The translations under genes and the position numbers were made by a program. A DNA stretch of 64,000 bases from Earliella scabrosa (lineage: Eukaryota > Basidiomycota > Agaricomycetes > Polyporales > Polyporaceae), in assembly GCA_022605405.1 (NCBI GenBank), contig JABYQQ010000012.1, positions 930,001-994,000 of the forward strand, given 5' to 3'. Every line of letters starts with the position of its first letter. Position 1 is the first letter of the stretch. The notes beneath the pieces are model-generated. The model was given only the letters and a program-made list of their open reading frames with translations, made no database searches and was not told the DNA's origin. Below, in pieces: positions 44,708-56,144 of this stretch.

Positions 44708-45456
44708 CTACTGGCGGAAGCTGGCAAAATATGCACGAACATTAACTAGATCAGAGGAGTGAAAGTCCGCAAAGTTCATACGTGTGGTATCGCAATACTT
44801 TAGAACAATGACAGGACCAGGCCACTGTGAAGGTTGCGGTACAGCACCTTTCGTAAGGCGGGCAATGGCATGGTTGGGATTCTGGGCTGAGACGAAAGAG
44901 TGTGTGCAGTAGTAAATATCGTACGGAGAGAGGAGAACTTGTCCGTCCGGTCCATACTTCAGAGGAATAGAGGCACATGTGTATCGAAAGAACTCGAACA
45001 AAAGTGGGATAGGGCATACAACACGATTTACTGAAAAGTTGGATCGCAACAGGCGTACATCAATGAAACGAATGTCGTCTATCCAGACTGTTGGCCAAAG
45101 ATATGAGGGCAAGAGCAGACTGTACTCACCGTGAATTGGGTCTGCTAACATTCCAACCACTTCCTGAATAGGAGGTAAGACGCTGAACCCTCCTTGACCC
45201 ATTGCTCCAGCTTGAGCACGAAGCAGCGCGGTGACACGGGCATGGATGACTGCATTGCGGCTACACTCTCCGCTGTGTCTGGGCCAATCCTATAAATGTT
45301 GAAGTCAGTAGACAGTTACGAGAGGGGCTTGGTGATGCATCGTACGTTGTAGAGATGTCTGTCTGAGCAGTATGGCGATTCATGGCAGAGGGAGCACATC
45401 GCGATACTGGGTGCCCCACAGACTTTACAAGGGGGATGATCAGACAGTGTGTTCAT
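44708..45456 (-). CDS. MYND-type zinc-finger protein, 230 aa
   Basis: Two exons join in phase: 45456-45346 and 45289-44708. The finger reads CKVCGAPSIAMCSLCHESPY, then CSDRH, the splice junction, and DWPRHSGEC. This fits MYND spacing except that the sixth ligand is His (DRH) instead of Cys. The C-terminal 180 residues (WPTVWIDDIRFIDVRLLRS, YTCASIPLKYGPDGQVLLSP, PGPVIVLKYCD) form a compact, non-SET domain seen in many Agaricomycete MYND proteins. MYND fingers bind Pro-rich partners. Specific role unknown. A TATAAAG lies about 105 bp upstream on the minus strand. Confidence 0.8.
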
Positions 45457-46328
45457 GGTGATGATAATGGTGGTTTCAAAGAGTGGAGAGGGGAAACAGA
45501 AAGACAAGTAGTACGGGAAAGTGCGACGATGGACGATAAGTCGTGGGTAACAGTCAGGCTTTATAACAGGGTGCGTTTTCATTTGACTTTATATGGATAT
45601 GAACACTGATGTGTTTCTAGCGCGTGCACGTGCCAGCGTAAGAAGTTAACACTATTGTGCTGTTAAATGGGTCCAGTGACAGTTGTGCGTCTCTTGAACA
45701 AATCTGTAAGCAACACATGAGCTTCACATCTGAGCAATTGTATCTGACCCACTCACACTGTCTTTAAATATGGACGATTGCTCCACCAAGGTAATCTAGT
45801 AACGCGGCAGAGTTAGTGTGATTGTTAGACATGCAGATGAATAAGTTTTGATATTACTTCAATCCACGCAACCGCATTTTTACATGTATAGCCTGCAGTA
45901 CTTCTGAACAGACATATTGTTGCTTAGATCTATGTTGTAAATAATGGGCCAACTGCCAGAAGCCCTGCGCACTCACCCATGTGTTCATAGGCATATGGTT
46001 TCATATTTTGTTGATTTCTGCAACATGGTTAGCGCTCGCACATGCGCCATGTGTAATAAACATCACATACCGGTATTTAGCAAGCATGGAGTTCAGAAGC
46101 ATACACTCTTACTTGCTGTAGATATGAATAGCTTGCTGTCGCATGGGGTACACTCCGGGGGGGTATATTCTACGACTCTGTTGCAAAGTTCACGGTTTAT
46201 ATCGTGTCCCGGAGAAATCACGGATGCTCGGATGTGAAACATACCTTGGCGAGCTGGGCGAGAATCTTCTCATCATCACCATCATAATTTGGCGGCACGT
46301 ACATACTAAACTGTTCATTGATCACGGT
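45457..46328. other. Intergenic region, no gene seen
   Basis: About 870 bp, AT-rich for this genome, containing the MYND gene promoter and the kinase 3' flank. Short frames only and no repeats with boundaries. Confidence 0.5.
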
Positions 46329-47580
46329 CTATCTACGTAGCATCCTCTGGGCATCCCTCGGCAATGATCGCTTGCACGGATCCAATTGCAAAAGCCCTGT
46401 GCAGAGATCGTAGTACCGAGTGTCGTGGATCATTTCCTGTATCCTCTGTTCGGTTACTGACCTTTCTGCTTGTCAGATATTAATCTTACCTTCAACGTCC
46501 GCGCCGTGCGGATCCTGCGAACTCTCACCATCGCTGCAGTGTTCCTCCGACCGAGGATAACGTGGTAACGACCGTCGACGGTGCGGCAAAAGAACTTGTT
46601 GAACGCCTCTCCTGATGCTACCACAAGCGTCTCCGGAATGGAACTGTTGAGCACATGTTCCATTGATGCGAGCCGCTCTTGGATGGTGAGCGACAGGGGC
46701 AGTAGCGGATGCCCTGACAAGACTTCGGCAATGATACATCCGATACCGAAGAGATCCACGGTGCGCGTCCACGGAAGTCCTGTGGCATGAATCAGCACCC
46801 GTTCGTGATCAGCGCAACCGCTCGCGACCTTCGTACTAACCGAGAGTGACCTCCGGCGCGCGATAGGCACTTGTTCCAATAATCCCGCTGCCGTGACGGA
46901 ATATCAAAGCCGCGTCACTCATGTCAATCACGCACAAGTCGACTGAAGCAAAGCGCCACTGTTGGCGAGTCAGTATGTCCGACGGCCGGGATATCAACAA
47001 GCTACATCACCCTCGTTTGGGACTGGCCCTCCGTTGGGGCAATCTCGTTGCGGTCTGCCCTTTTCAGCATGACATTCGCGGGTTTGATGTCTGTGTGGAC
47101 TACACCGATGGAGTGCAAGACTTGTCGCCTGTCAACGCTGCTAGTACTGGAGGATAAGCCTTCACACTCACAGTCCACAGCTTCTATGACCTGAGTAAAG
47201 ATCCATCGAGCCTGTTCATCAGGTAGGGGATGCACTCCGGGCAGTTGTAACGCGTCGGCCAGCGACATTCCGAGTAACGGGAACACCAGGTAACACTGTT
47301 GGGGGGACGTCACACAGTCCAACAGCTCCATGAACAGCCTGAACACACGAGAGAGTTAATATCATGCAAGTGTGATGTCAGCCCAGTACAACCTCGTTGA
47401 GTTGCTTGCTTCAGAATGGATGAGGCGGTAAACTTGTTCTTCGTTCACCAGGCTCTCGCTGTCCTTCTCATTTCGGGAGCTGCGGGGTTCGAAAGTCTTC
47501 ACTGCCACCGCGCGTCCGCGCTTATGGTCGAACGCCCGTCGTACCGGCCCGGTTCTCCCCACACCAACGCATTCCGCCAT
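46329..47580 (-). CDS. SRPK-like protein kinase with DMS in place of DFG, about 346 aa
   Basis: Five exons join in phase: 47580-47393, 47338-47011, 46958-46841, 46779-46490 and 46445-46329. Gly loop GVGRTGPV and VAVK (Lys28) are followed by the catalytic loop HTDIKPANVML (Asp146), which is typical of SRPK-type kinases. The metal-binding motif reads IDMSD (Asp184 kept, Phe-Gly changed to Met-Ser), then the APE motif YRAPEV. The C-lobe ends DLCTGLLQLDPCKRS. Key catalytic residues are present, so it may be active. The N-terminal start is plausible, but another upstream exon is possible because a CAG acceptor lies just before it. SRPKs classically phosphorylate SR splicing factors; Agaricomycetes have large divergent SRPK-like expansions. 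The region between Val113 and the HTD motif has an extra insert. Confidence 0.82.
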
Positions 47581-48511
47581 TTCGTCTATCGTTCCCTGAC
47601 CTCAGCGTAACGCGTAGACAACAGACCACGAAGCACCTACAATGGACGTCCATGAAACTTGCTGTTCTCGCGGTCGTCACTCATGCGGTGCGCCCACGAC
47701 TCCGAACATTTAGATGGAGTTCCGGCATTGCCTGCTCACTTAGCTTGTTGGTTGAACAGATGACTTGGACGTGGCAAGCGTCCATACAGGCGATCACGTC
47801 CGCGCATCGTGACGATCGAGCTAACCGTACGTCTCAGATCTGTCGGTTTGCGCCCTCTTGGACTATGTATATGCAAGTAGCAGTTCTTCGGCATCCTTTG
47901 ACAGATCCTGCCGGCGAAGCGTCCCGCTGACATATGTCCTAGATCACATGCGCCACGCCTGATCTTTGCCGCCGATCATCCATATTAACGGATCATGAAC
48001 CCATCCTTTCCTTCCACACCGTCATTCACCTTCTCCGTGGTACAGTTGGTGCCTGCCGTCCCAACTCATGCTTGCATGAATATAACGGCAGCAAGACGGT
48101 GCGGTGCGTTCACTGTCGTACGTGCATGGAGCTCACAATGAGTATTGCGCAAACCCACACCAAGGCACGGCCGCGCGATGCTCGGAAATCTGTCAGCGGT
48201 ACCGTCAAAGCTTGCGCGCCACGTGGGATTCCTGCCAGCGGTCTTACAATTTCCGCTCCGACACCGGCATCGATACGTCGCCTAGCCTCGATCCTCGATT
48301 GCTCTTCTTTCCATCCCTCATCCCCGCATCCATCCATCCATCCCCCCATCTCTCATCTCATCCCCCTGCCCGTCCGCCCACTCCTGTCCAAACGACGTCG
48401 CCGCAGAAATGCCGGTGTAGGCGGCCATGGGAGCATCATTCCCTTCAAAGCCGACCTGTCTGCAAGGCGGCAGCTCCTTCAGCATCAGGTCAATCGCCAC
48501 TCTGGCTGTCC
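47581..48511. other. Intergenic region between divergent kinase and NTase-like gene 3
   Basis: About 930 bp with both promoters. CATCCATCCATCC-like runs lie near 48328-48345. No supported coding frame or RNA. Confidence 0.5.
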
Positions 48512-49679
48512 ATGATGTCCACTGCTCAGACCAGCGGAGGCGGATCTGCCTTCCTTGACGAACTGACCGGTCCTGTTGAGTACGTACCTTGCTTGGCTAT
48601 GCGTTGCTCGCATAGTCACTCACTTCCTCTACAGCGTTCCCTACGACGTGTTGGTTCATATCGTCCACCAATCCCCTTTCCGAGGTCTCGTCCGCTGGCG
48701 TTTCACCTCTCGCTCGTTCTACTCCATCGTCGGAGGCCTTCTCCGGCGTCGATATGAGGACCAAGTCCGGCCCTTTGTGGATGATATCCAGGCCTTCGAC
48801 GACGCAATGGTCGCAAACGGTGCTGTTGTATCCGGCTCAGCAGCCCTCAAGTTCTTCCTACCAGACGAGAGATGGACGGCCGGCGACTTGGACATCTACG
48901 TAGGTGATCACACTTACGAGGATTTCGTTACCGTCGTCACCACCGACCCTCGCATCAACTTCAAGCCTTACGTCCCTGCGAAAGACGAGAAGGGTGCCCA
49001 CACGAAGTCGGTCGTCTCCGTGGGCAGTGGCATGCTCGGCGTGCGCCGTTTCGTCACGCCGACCGGGCGTCATGTCGATATCGTCCGGAGCTCCCTCGAG
49101 ACGCCCCTGATCCCTTTGTACTACTTCTGGTCCACCCTGCTCGTCAACTACATCTCACCAACCCATTGCGGGTGTGGGTACCCGGGGCTGACGCTCTATC
49201 GCGCGGGTCACGTCAGAGGCGGAGGGCTCACCGCGAGCGATGAGCAAGCGGTTCAGAAGTACGATGACCGCGGATTCATACTGCTGAAGCATGGCTGGTG
49301 GCACGTACCTGGTCGCGATTCACCTCGTGACCTCGATCCCTGGCGGTTCGGCGATATCGGCGCCATCCTCTGCGACTTTCGCAAGTCTCCACTCGAGTTA
49401 CGCCCCACGAAGCCCCTCTACCGCAGCATTAACGGATGGCGCATCCGATTCTTCTACCCTCCCGTACGTACAGGCTCTCCATTCTCTTCGGACCGCCCTA
49501 CTCACCCCGTGCTTCGTTAGGATCCCTCTGCTCCGCCTTCCCCTTACAGCTGTTCTCATATCGATAGGCCCATTTTCAAAAAACACTCACACAGGTCGGA
49601 GCACGAACATTCGACTCCGAGACGTCGCATACGTTCGGGTGTCAAAGCGAAGCCTTCGGGAACTGTGCCGTGCCCTTGA
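48512..49679 (+). CDS. F-box-like/NTase-like family member 3, triad intact, about 351 aa
   Basis: Exons 48512-48579, 48635-49463 and 49521-49679 join in phase. An F-box-like segment (VPYDVLVHIVHQSPFRGLVR) precedes the nucleotidyltransferase-like core. Gly90-Ser91 lies in VVSGSAALKFF, Asp107 and Asp109 in AGDLDIYV, and a third acid, Asp171, in GRHVDIVRS. This G-S, D-x-D, third-D arrangement is the polymerase-beta-type NTase signature. Conserved downstream blocks are NYISPTHCGCGYPGLTLYRA and WRFGDIGAILCDF. The last exon gives a basic tail. Family logic predicts transfer of a nucleotide to RNA, protein or a small molecule, but the substrate is unknown. Two paralogues in the window (26446, 39144) lack the acids. 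Confidence 0.8.
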
Positions 49680-50580
49680 CGCCCCCGCCTCGTCTCGCCA
49701 CGCCCGCGGGCCTCGTAGTTTTCGACGTCCGTCTCATCCGACTGTTAGTGTGTTTTGACCACGTGGGGCCTATCGTTATGAGAACAGCTGTATGAGCGAC
49801 AGCTTCTCGACATGGAATTTGATGAGGAGGACTTCTAGCACGTCATGATCCGTGCGTCGTCTAGGTACGGGCCCTCTCCTGATCTCACCTCTCAGCCGGT
49901 ACTGACTGCATGTCACCTTCTCAGCTTGAACGGACGGGTGCGACAGGTCTCGGTGGACTCTGTTCGATCATGTATTATGCCGCTGCCATACATATGTCAT
50001 TTTCTTAGGAAATAGCATGTCTCATGCCGTGGTATCCGAGTTACCCTGTCCCGCGAAGTCGTGGCCCTGGTTTGTGGGTGTACCGTGAGTATTCCTTTGA
50101 GATGCTGCCGCGTGATGATCGTCAGGCTGACGTCGCTGTCGCATCTCGCAGCGCGCTTGTTCACCTCAATGCATGGTCAGGGTGTGGATCAGACAGGTCG
50201 CGGGACACTTTGGCCGTCCCCGGATTGCTTCTTGACCTTCCTCCGCGACCGCTGTCGTCGCTTACGGGACCCCCGTCCCGCCCAAGTCCCGACTCAGCCC
50301 CACAAGTCAAAGATGTCATGGAGGTCCGTTATTTCTATACCTGTCGTGACAGGTATGCGCTTCTCTGGCGGACCGCAAACGCCGAACCCAAGTATGGATC
50401 TCCGATCCGGCGCTAACACGCGCTGGTCTTTTGCAGACCGTGTTTTTGCCTCCTTCCTCCTCCTCCTGGTCCCATTTCTTCCTGCTACCTTCAACCTGCT
50501 GCTTTCGCGACATTGTCGCGTCTTTCTCGTCTTTCTGCTGTTATTCCGTCTCCGCGCCGTCGCCCGTCTGAACGCTCACC
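49680..50580. other. Intergenic region, no gene seen
   Basis: About 900 bp before the zinc-finger regulator. It should include a long leader and promoter for that gene. Open frames here overlap each other and have no domains. Confidence 0.5.
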
Positions 50581-53500
50581 ATGGCCTCCGGCTTCAACAA
50601 CAACTATCCCCCTGCGCTGCATCCCTCTGAGTACATCGATGCGTCCACAACCGAGTCCACCGCGTTTCCTACCGCCTCTCACGAGAACGGTACGTCTGTT
50701 CACCATCTCCTTCTCGTCTCTTCTCTGTACGCTCTGTCTCAACGCGTATGAAGATGGTTCGGGTTCTGTACTCCCGCAGCCCGCTCAGGTGCGTCCCACT
50801 GCTGTTTCGTCCTCCTTCCTCTCTTCATTGCACATTCACCAGCCTGCGCTCCCGTCGCTCCGTTCACTATTCCAAGTTCCCAATTATCCTCAACCCCGTT
50901 CAAAACAATGCGTCAACTGCCGCATGGCCTCAGAGATAGTGAGTCACTGTCGGGTTTGAGACATTCACTCCCTCCCTCATTTCATTTCAGTGCCATGGCG
51001 GGCGTACCTGCGAGCGATGTTTTCTCAGCGGTCTTCGCTGCGAGACAGAAGAAAACGCGGAGCTCCAGACTCTCTACATCGCCCACCCCCGCCCTACCCG
51101 TGTAATCCCGCCCCCTCCAAGTGCGGATTCTCCCCAATACGCGTATCCCGTGGCTCCTCGTCGTATGCCGGAGTTGGTGAGTACCTCACGCTCCTCATTT
51201 GCGACGTGACTGGACGTTGACCAGCTCTTGCAGGACCCCTCGCCCACCCACGTCAGTCCTACACAGCCATCGCCCGAGCAAGATGCCCCGAGTCCGCTTC
51301 AGCATGGGTCAACATCTTCATCGATGGCGGCTCAGGGTTACTTCGCAGAGGCACATGCCTCATCCAACCAAGGTCCCGTACGATCCGTCTCAGCAAATGC
51401 GCGTCTAAACCCTGATACCGCATCTCTGTCTGCTTTCCGCTATCCTCGGCCGGCCTCGTATGTGCGTGTCTCAGTTGTCACGCGAACGTCCCTCATCTCT
51501 GACTGCAGTCGTCTCAGCCGGCCGCAAACCCCCCCTCCCACGAGCATTCGTCGTCTACAGCTGCTCCTGACCATCCCACGCCGCCTGCCCGCTCCCCTCG
51601 CTCCTCTCCCGGAATGGCGGACGTGCCGACCGCCACTTATTCAAGAGCCCCGTCTGTGGCGGCGCCCGTTTACGGTTCAATCTCGAGCACTACAACAGTG
51701 TCTCCCGTCTACCAATCTCCGCCGGCGCCTGCGTATATACCCCAGCATCCGGGTTACAACACCTCCCCCGTCCGCTCCGTCCCTTCCTCTCCTTTTCGCA
51801 GGTCAGGTGTCGCGTCACTGTCGTATGCCGGCGATCTTCAGACCTTACCCGGCGGGTACAGCGACATGGGAGCCCCTCCTGCCTCACAGTATGGCAGTGT
51901 TGCTTCCCCACCTGCGTCTGCCTACTCCGGCACGCAGACGCACGCCTCCTCACTTGTCTCTATGCAGGACCCCGGATATCCGCCGATGCACAACCCTGTC
52001 AGTCCTCGCAGGCCTCACGTGTATGGCGCAATGCGCACCTCGGCTCCGCCGTCTGCCACCGGACCGCCCGTGTCTCATGGTATGGCCGTCGGCTCCTTGT
52101 CGTCGCAAGGAAACTGGCCTGGTGGCTCTTTGCCCTCCTATGGCAATGCAGCCACCATGGGCGCGAGTTCTTCATCGGCGTATGGGTCTATTGGTGCAAC
52201 GTCCTCGTCGGGGTATGGGTCTATGAGCACGACCTCCTCATCCGCATACGGCAACTCGGCAACAACGCCTTCCAGCGCGTATGCCAGTGGACTTCCGCCG
52301 TCATCGTACGCGTCCGGGCATGCCTCCTCAACGTCTTACCCGACCTCGCTCCCTCCCCCGTCTTCTCTCTCTGCGCATGGCGGCGGGTTCCCTTCCACGT
52401 GGACATACAACACCGGCAGTACGTCGTCGTCATCATCGGCGTACGGTGGCTTGGGGCCCTCGTCGTCCTCCTACGGGGGCATGGGTCCCTCGTCCGGCTA
52501 TGTCGGCGTGGGCACCTCGTCCAGCCATGGTGCCTCCTCGTCCACTTACGGCGGCATGGGCGCCTCATCGTCCACCTACGGCGGCATGGGGCATTCGTCG
52601 TCCTCGGGGTACGGCAGCATGCAGCCTCCGTCGTCCTCGGGGTATGGCGGCATGCAGCCTTCGTCGTCCTCGGGGTATGGCGGCATGCAGCCTTCGTCGT
52701 CCTCGGGGTATGGCGGCATGCAGCCTTCGTCGTCCTCGGGGTACGGCAGCATGGGCACCTCCGCTTCCTCCTCTTCGAGTTACGGCGCCTCGTCCTCGGG
52801 GTACGGCAACCCAGGTCAAGTCCACTCTGGTTACGGCGGCATGGCTGCCTCCGCGTCTTCGTTCCATGGTGTCACGAACAATCCTCAGCCCGGATACGGT
52901 AACGTGGACCATCCTCACCACGGTTCCAGTACCTCTGGTCACCCGTACTTGCCGTACCCTGGGATGGGCCCTCGGCAGATGCAATTGGTGAGGGTACCAT
53001 CCTGCTCTTACATGAATGTTGCCACGGTCTAACGCAGTACGACAGGCAAGTTCGTCTAGCAGCTCCCTTCGCCCGTATCGCCACCGAAGGTCTCGTCATC
53101 GTGACGGGCATGATGTCCACGCGGGGTTTTTTGCTAACAATTGTGAGTCCGCTCCCGCTATACTGATTCACCCCGTCCTCATTCGCGCAGATGACAGCTT
53201 CGCCATGGCCGAGCAGGCATTGGCTGCTGAGTTCGGAGGTACGTGAGCAGTTTCTGCTTTGCCTTTCACCGACAACCTCGTTGTTAACGGCGGATCGAGG
53301 CAGCGCGATCCCCGCCGCCGGAATACCGTCTCCCTGGCCAAGCTCGCTACGTCAGTGATCACCCAACACTCCCTATATTATCAGCTCATGGTCCTTCAGA
53401 CTTACCGCCTTCCTCCGGAGACTGCGTGCTCCCGGTGCAGGACGACGCGCACGCCGTCGTGGCGCCATGTACGTCGGTCTCCGTCCTCTTCCCTGCAGTC

Positions 53501-53616
53501 CAACTAACTTGGTTTAACAGGGCCCGTGCGGACCCAAGACTCTTTGCAACGCGTGCGGCCTGCAATGGGCCCGACGTCTCCGTCGGCTCGCGGTGGATTT
53601 TGGGTACCCGGCGTAG
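50581..53616 (+). CDS. Transcription factor with Zn2Cys6-spaced cluster, Ser/Gly/Tyr low-complexity domain and GATA finger, about 841 aa
   Basis: Eleven exons join in phase: 50581-50689, 50754-50788, 50843-50938, 50991-51176, 51225-51461, 51509-52987, 53038-53142, 53191-53238, 53300-53350, 53385-53468 and 53521-53616. Residues 71-97 have six Cys in exact C-x2-C-x6-C-x5-C-x2-C-x6-C spacing, assembled over an intron (CVNCRMASEI then CHGGRTCERCFLSGLRC). Residues ~430-670 are a Ser/Gly/Tyr-rich low-complexity domain with repeated SSGYGGMQP. Residues 797-822 form a GATA finger, CSRC-x18-CNAC, with TPSWR and GPKTLCNACGLQWARR. Exons 7-9 are the weakest part: other acceptors give a Ser/His/Arg-rich reading that would miss the finger frame. 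GATA proteins bind (A/T)GATA sites. The target pathway is unknown. Confidence 0.8.
52595..52759 (+). repeat. Coding 33-bp tandem repeat (five units)
   Basis: Five 33-bp units at 52595, 52628, 52661, 52694 and 52727 each code an 11-residue Ser-Ser-Ser-Gly-Tyr-Gly-rich unit of the low-complexity domain. Units three and four appear identical, which points to recent expansion or gene conversion. Confidence 0.9.
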
Positions 53617-54907
53617 AGGATCAGACCCACGCTTGAGGGCGAGCCGCTCCGCACCCGTGTAATCTCATCCTCCCTGTCTCAGTTCGTGCGTTCGTGTTAT
53701 GTCGGTTGTCCATCTCGTTCTTCAGCCTCACGCCTGCACTTGTTGTTTCCTGTCATCTGTTACATCCATCTCGAGCTGTCGCTTCTTGGTGTACGTGTAT
53801 CCCTTCTCGATCTGTTCCTTGAACTTTGAACACTGCTGTCCCATGCGCTCCTCGCTGCACCGTCGTCTCCTTTCTTGCGCTGTTCTATGCTTCGTCCCTC
53901 CCGTCGCTGTCCTTTCTTGCGCCCTGTTCCGTTCATTCTCTGCACGTAGTTCTTGTCAGCTGTCGTTCTCTCACTCACTCAGTTGCGTTGTACCCCTCCC
54001 TCTCGTTGTACGTTACTGTACATGTGCTGTGCCCGACCTATACCCACGATCTCTCCGGTCTGAGCCCCCCATGTCCGCTGTATTCCGTCGTATTGTTGTC
54101 CGATTTCGTATCTTGTGTATCTTTACTCGTGTCTATAGTAACGCCTTCGCTGTATCATGGGGTGCAAGACTGCCCGAACACCTCACAATTGTGCACCTCC
54201 ACCGCACTTCCCCCACACCGTTGTCCTTCTCGCGCCTTTCCAACTGTAATCCATTCGCATGGCCTCGAAACGTTTCGGATAACTCTAGACAACTGTCGCA
54301 CTTTCTCTGTACCAATAAATCTGCTCTCTTCTAGCAGGTCTATCTCACTGACTCTTTCCAGGACCTCCGTCATCGCCGCGATACACCCGCTATCTGTCCT
54401 CTGTGTGTGAGTTCCACGTTGATTTTCATGGTTGTCAAATACTCACCTACGCTGCGGCTCTGCCGTTCGCGCGTCCACGACGGGGACGGTAGGACGCCTT
54501 CACCCCCTCGACCCCCGTCTCCATCGCCTCGTCTCCCGTTCCATTCGAAGACGACGCTTTCGCGACAGCGCCCACGCTCTCCACCAGCACGGTCTCTTCA
54601 TCGACTTCGTCGATTGATCGCGCATCGACAAGAACGGCGTCGTCTCCAACCGCATCCTCCTGGCGGACTTGTTCAATGGCGACCCCAACTTTGTTCGACT
54701 GCACCTCGCTCTTAGAGGTGAGTCCTTCGTTATCGCTCGTGAGCTTCGCAGTCGCCTCCGCTGTTTGCTGACTCCCGATCTGAGCTTCTCCGGTCCCCAT
54801 CTGGATGTCGTTCTGCCGTTCTTCATGCCCATTTGCAGCACGGACCTCTCCAGCGGCATGCTTACCATTCGGCGGTCCTGATAACACTCGTAAGTAGGCG
54901 CATCCAC
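53617..54907. other. Intergenic region, no supported gene
   Basis: 1.3 kb, strongly pyrimidine-rich on the plus strand (many CTCTC/TCGTC runs). Open frames on both strands near 54447-54923 overlap and disagree. One on the minus strand is acidic and one on the plus strand is Arg/Pro-rich, and neither has a domain or clean splice context. Confidence 0.4.
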
Positions 54908-55948
54908 TCACAGACAAACGCACGCACCGTCCAAGAGGGGTATGTCAAGCCGACCCGGCCTCACCATGACCTCCATGTTCTCCATGAAGTCGTTCTTCGA
55001 GTACGACATCGCAGAGGGCTCGTGCTCCTGCACGCGCACAAGGTCGACGGGCAACAGCTGAGGGTACCAATCCTTCCCGCCCACAACGTACACCACCGTG
55101 AACGAGAATGCCACCGCATCGCCCTTCTCGAGTCTTGTGTTCTCGCACTTTCTGATGTCGACGGGGTAGCCCTGGTTTGTCAGGCCGTAGACCTCGGGGC
55201 GAGCCACGTTCGCGCGATAGGCCCTGGACTTCCTGTCCGCATTCACCACCCACGGGTGCAGATGGCGGGCCGCGGGAGGCTTGCGTTCTCCATCTTTGTT
55301 GCGCACAAACATCGGGACCTTCATCCAGAACCTGGAGGTTGTTCCGAACCCCGCTCCCGACTGCCACTCACGTCGCATAGTGCCAGTAGGATTGAATCCC
55401 GGCACCTCTGCTACGAAGTTGTCCAACTCCTATCATCAACGTGAGTTCCCGTCACAAAGTGTGTGGCGTGGTTGTGACTCACCCCTTGCAGAATAAAAAT
55501 CTGCGAATCGTCCTTCGTGTCAAGACAATACGTATAGTTGCATCGGAACGACGCGTATTTCTCCCTGTACGGTAGCGTAAGTACCCTCCTTCGTCTTTGG
55601 GTGGTTTAACTCACACTCTATCGCCTTCCATCCCCGAAGGGGCCTGGCATCCATTAGGAACTAAGTTACCCGTGTAGTAGTCGTCGGCAGCGGCAAAGAT
55701 GCCGGCATAGCTGAAGATGGCGGGCCTGTTTGTTCCGGGCATGCAGAACTACGCAAGACCATTAATGAGAATCAGGTCGGTTCTTCCGATGAGATATCAC
55801 GTACCACCCATTCGTACTCGCTCGCGCGGCGCAGCTCGACCCATGGTGAGACTCCGCTGAGAGACCTGACAGCAGCTTCGAAGGGCAAGTCGCTGACACG
55901 GAAGCGATGCTCCCTCCAGTGACTAACCGCAAGCTCGGTAGAGGACAT
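54908..55948 (-). CDS. Conserved-looking hypothetical protein
   Basis: The first exon 55948-55805 (MSSTELAVSHWREHRFRVSD, ending YEWV) is spliced to a second (FCMPGTNRPAIFSYAGIFAA), a third (LPYREKYASFRCNYTYCLDT) and a last exon starting ELDNFVAEVPGFNPTG and ending at 54908. The last exon is rich in aromatic and basic residues (WMKVPMFVRNKDGER, LEKGDAVAFSFTVVYVVGG) and looks like a beta-rich fold with a hydrophobic strand. I do not recognise the family. A TATATATATATA run lies about 40 bp before the ATG, which supports the start. Acceptor choice for exon 3 is ambiguous by a few residues. Confidence 0.65.
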
Positions 55949-55987
55949 TGTCGATGATGATGATGCAAACATCTCCAGGGTACGTGG

Positions 55988-56000
55988 TATATATATATAT
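55988..56000 (-). promoter_or_regulatory. TATA-rich core promoter of the minus-strand hypothetical gene
   Basis: A TATATATATATA run lies about 40 bp upstream of the start at 55948. Confidence 0.5.
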
Positions 56001-56144
56001 CATTCGGTGGGTCGCACTCATGTTTGCCGCATCCGAACGTTCACAAGATCCCACCGTACACGTACTACACGCTGGCCTAGAACGGGGGGAGGGCTCCTGT
56101 TAATCCTGTGACATGCCATCCACTATCGTTTACATCCACATCCA

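Noticed and set aside
47002..47346. A 43-bp intron (GTGAGT...GACAG) inside the kinase before the HTD motif
   Set aside because: Removing it shifts the frame out of the catalytic loop; reading through keeps the kinase frame open, so it is treated as a coding insert.
52595..52759. Regular 33-bp repeats that could suggest a CRISPR-like array
   Set aside because: They are directly adjacent without spacers and code an in-frame peptide repeat in a eukaryotic gene.
54447..54923. An acidic 158-residue minus-strand frame as a separate gene
   Set aside because: It overlaps the end of the 54908-55948 gene and an opposing plus-strand frame, with no domain or clear splice context.
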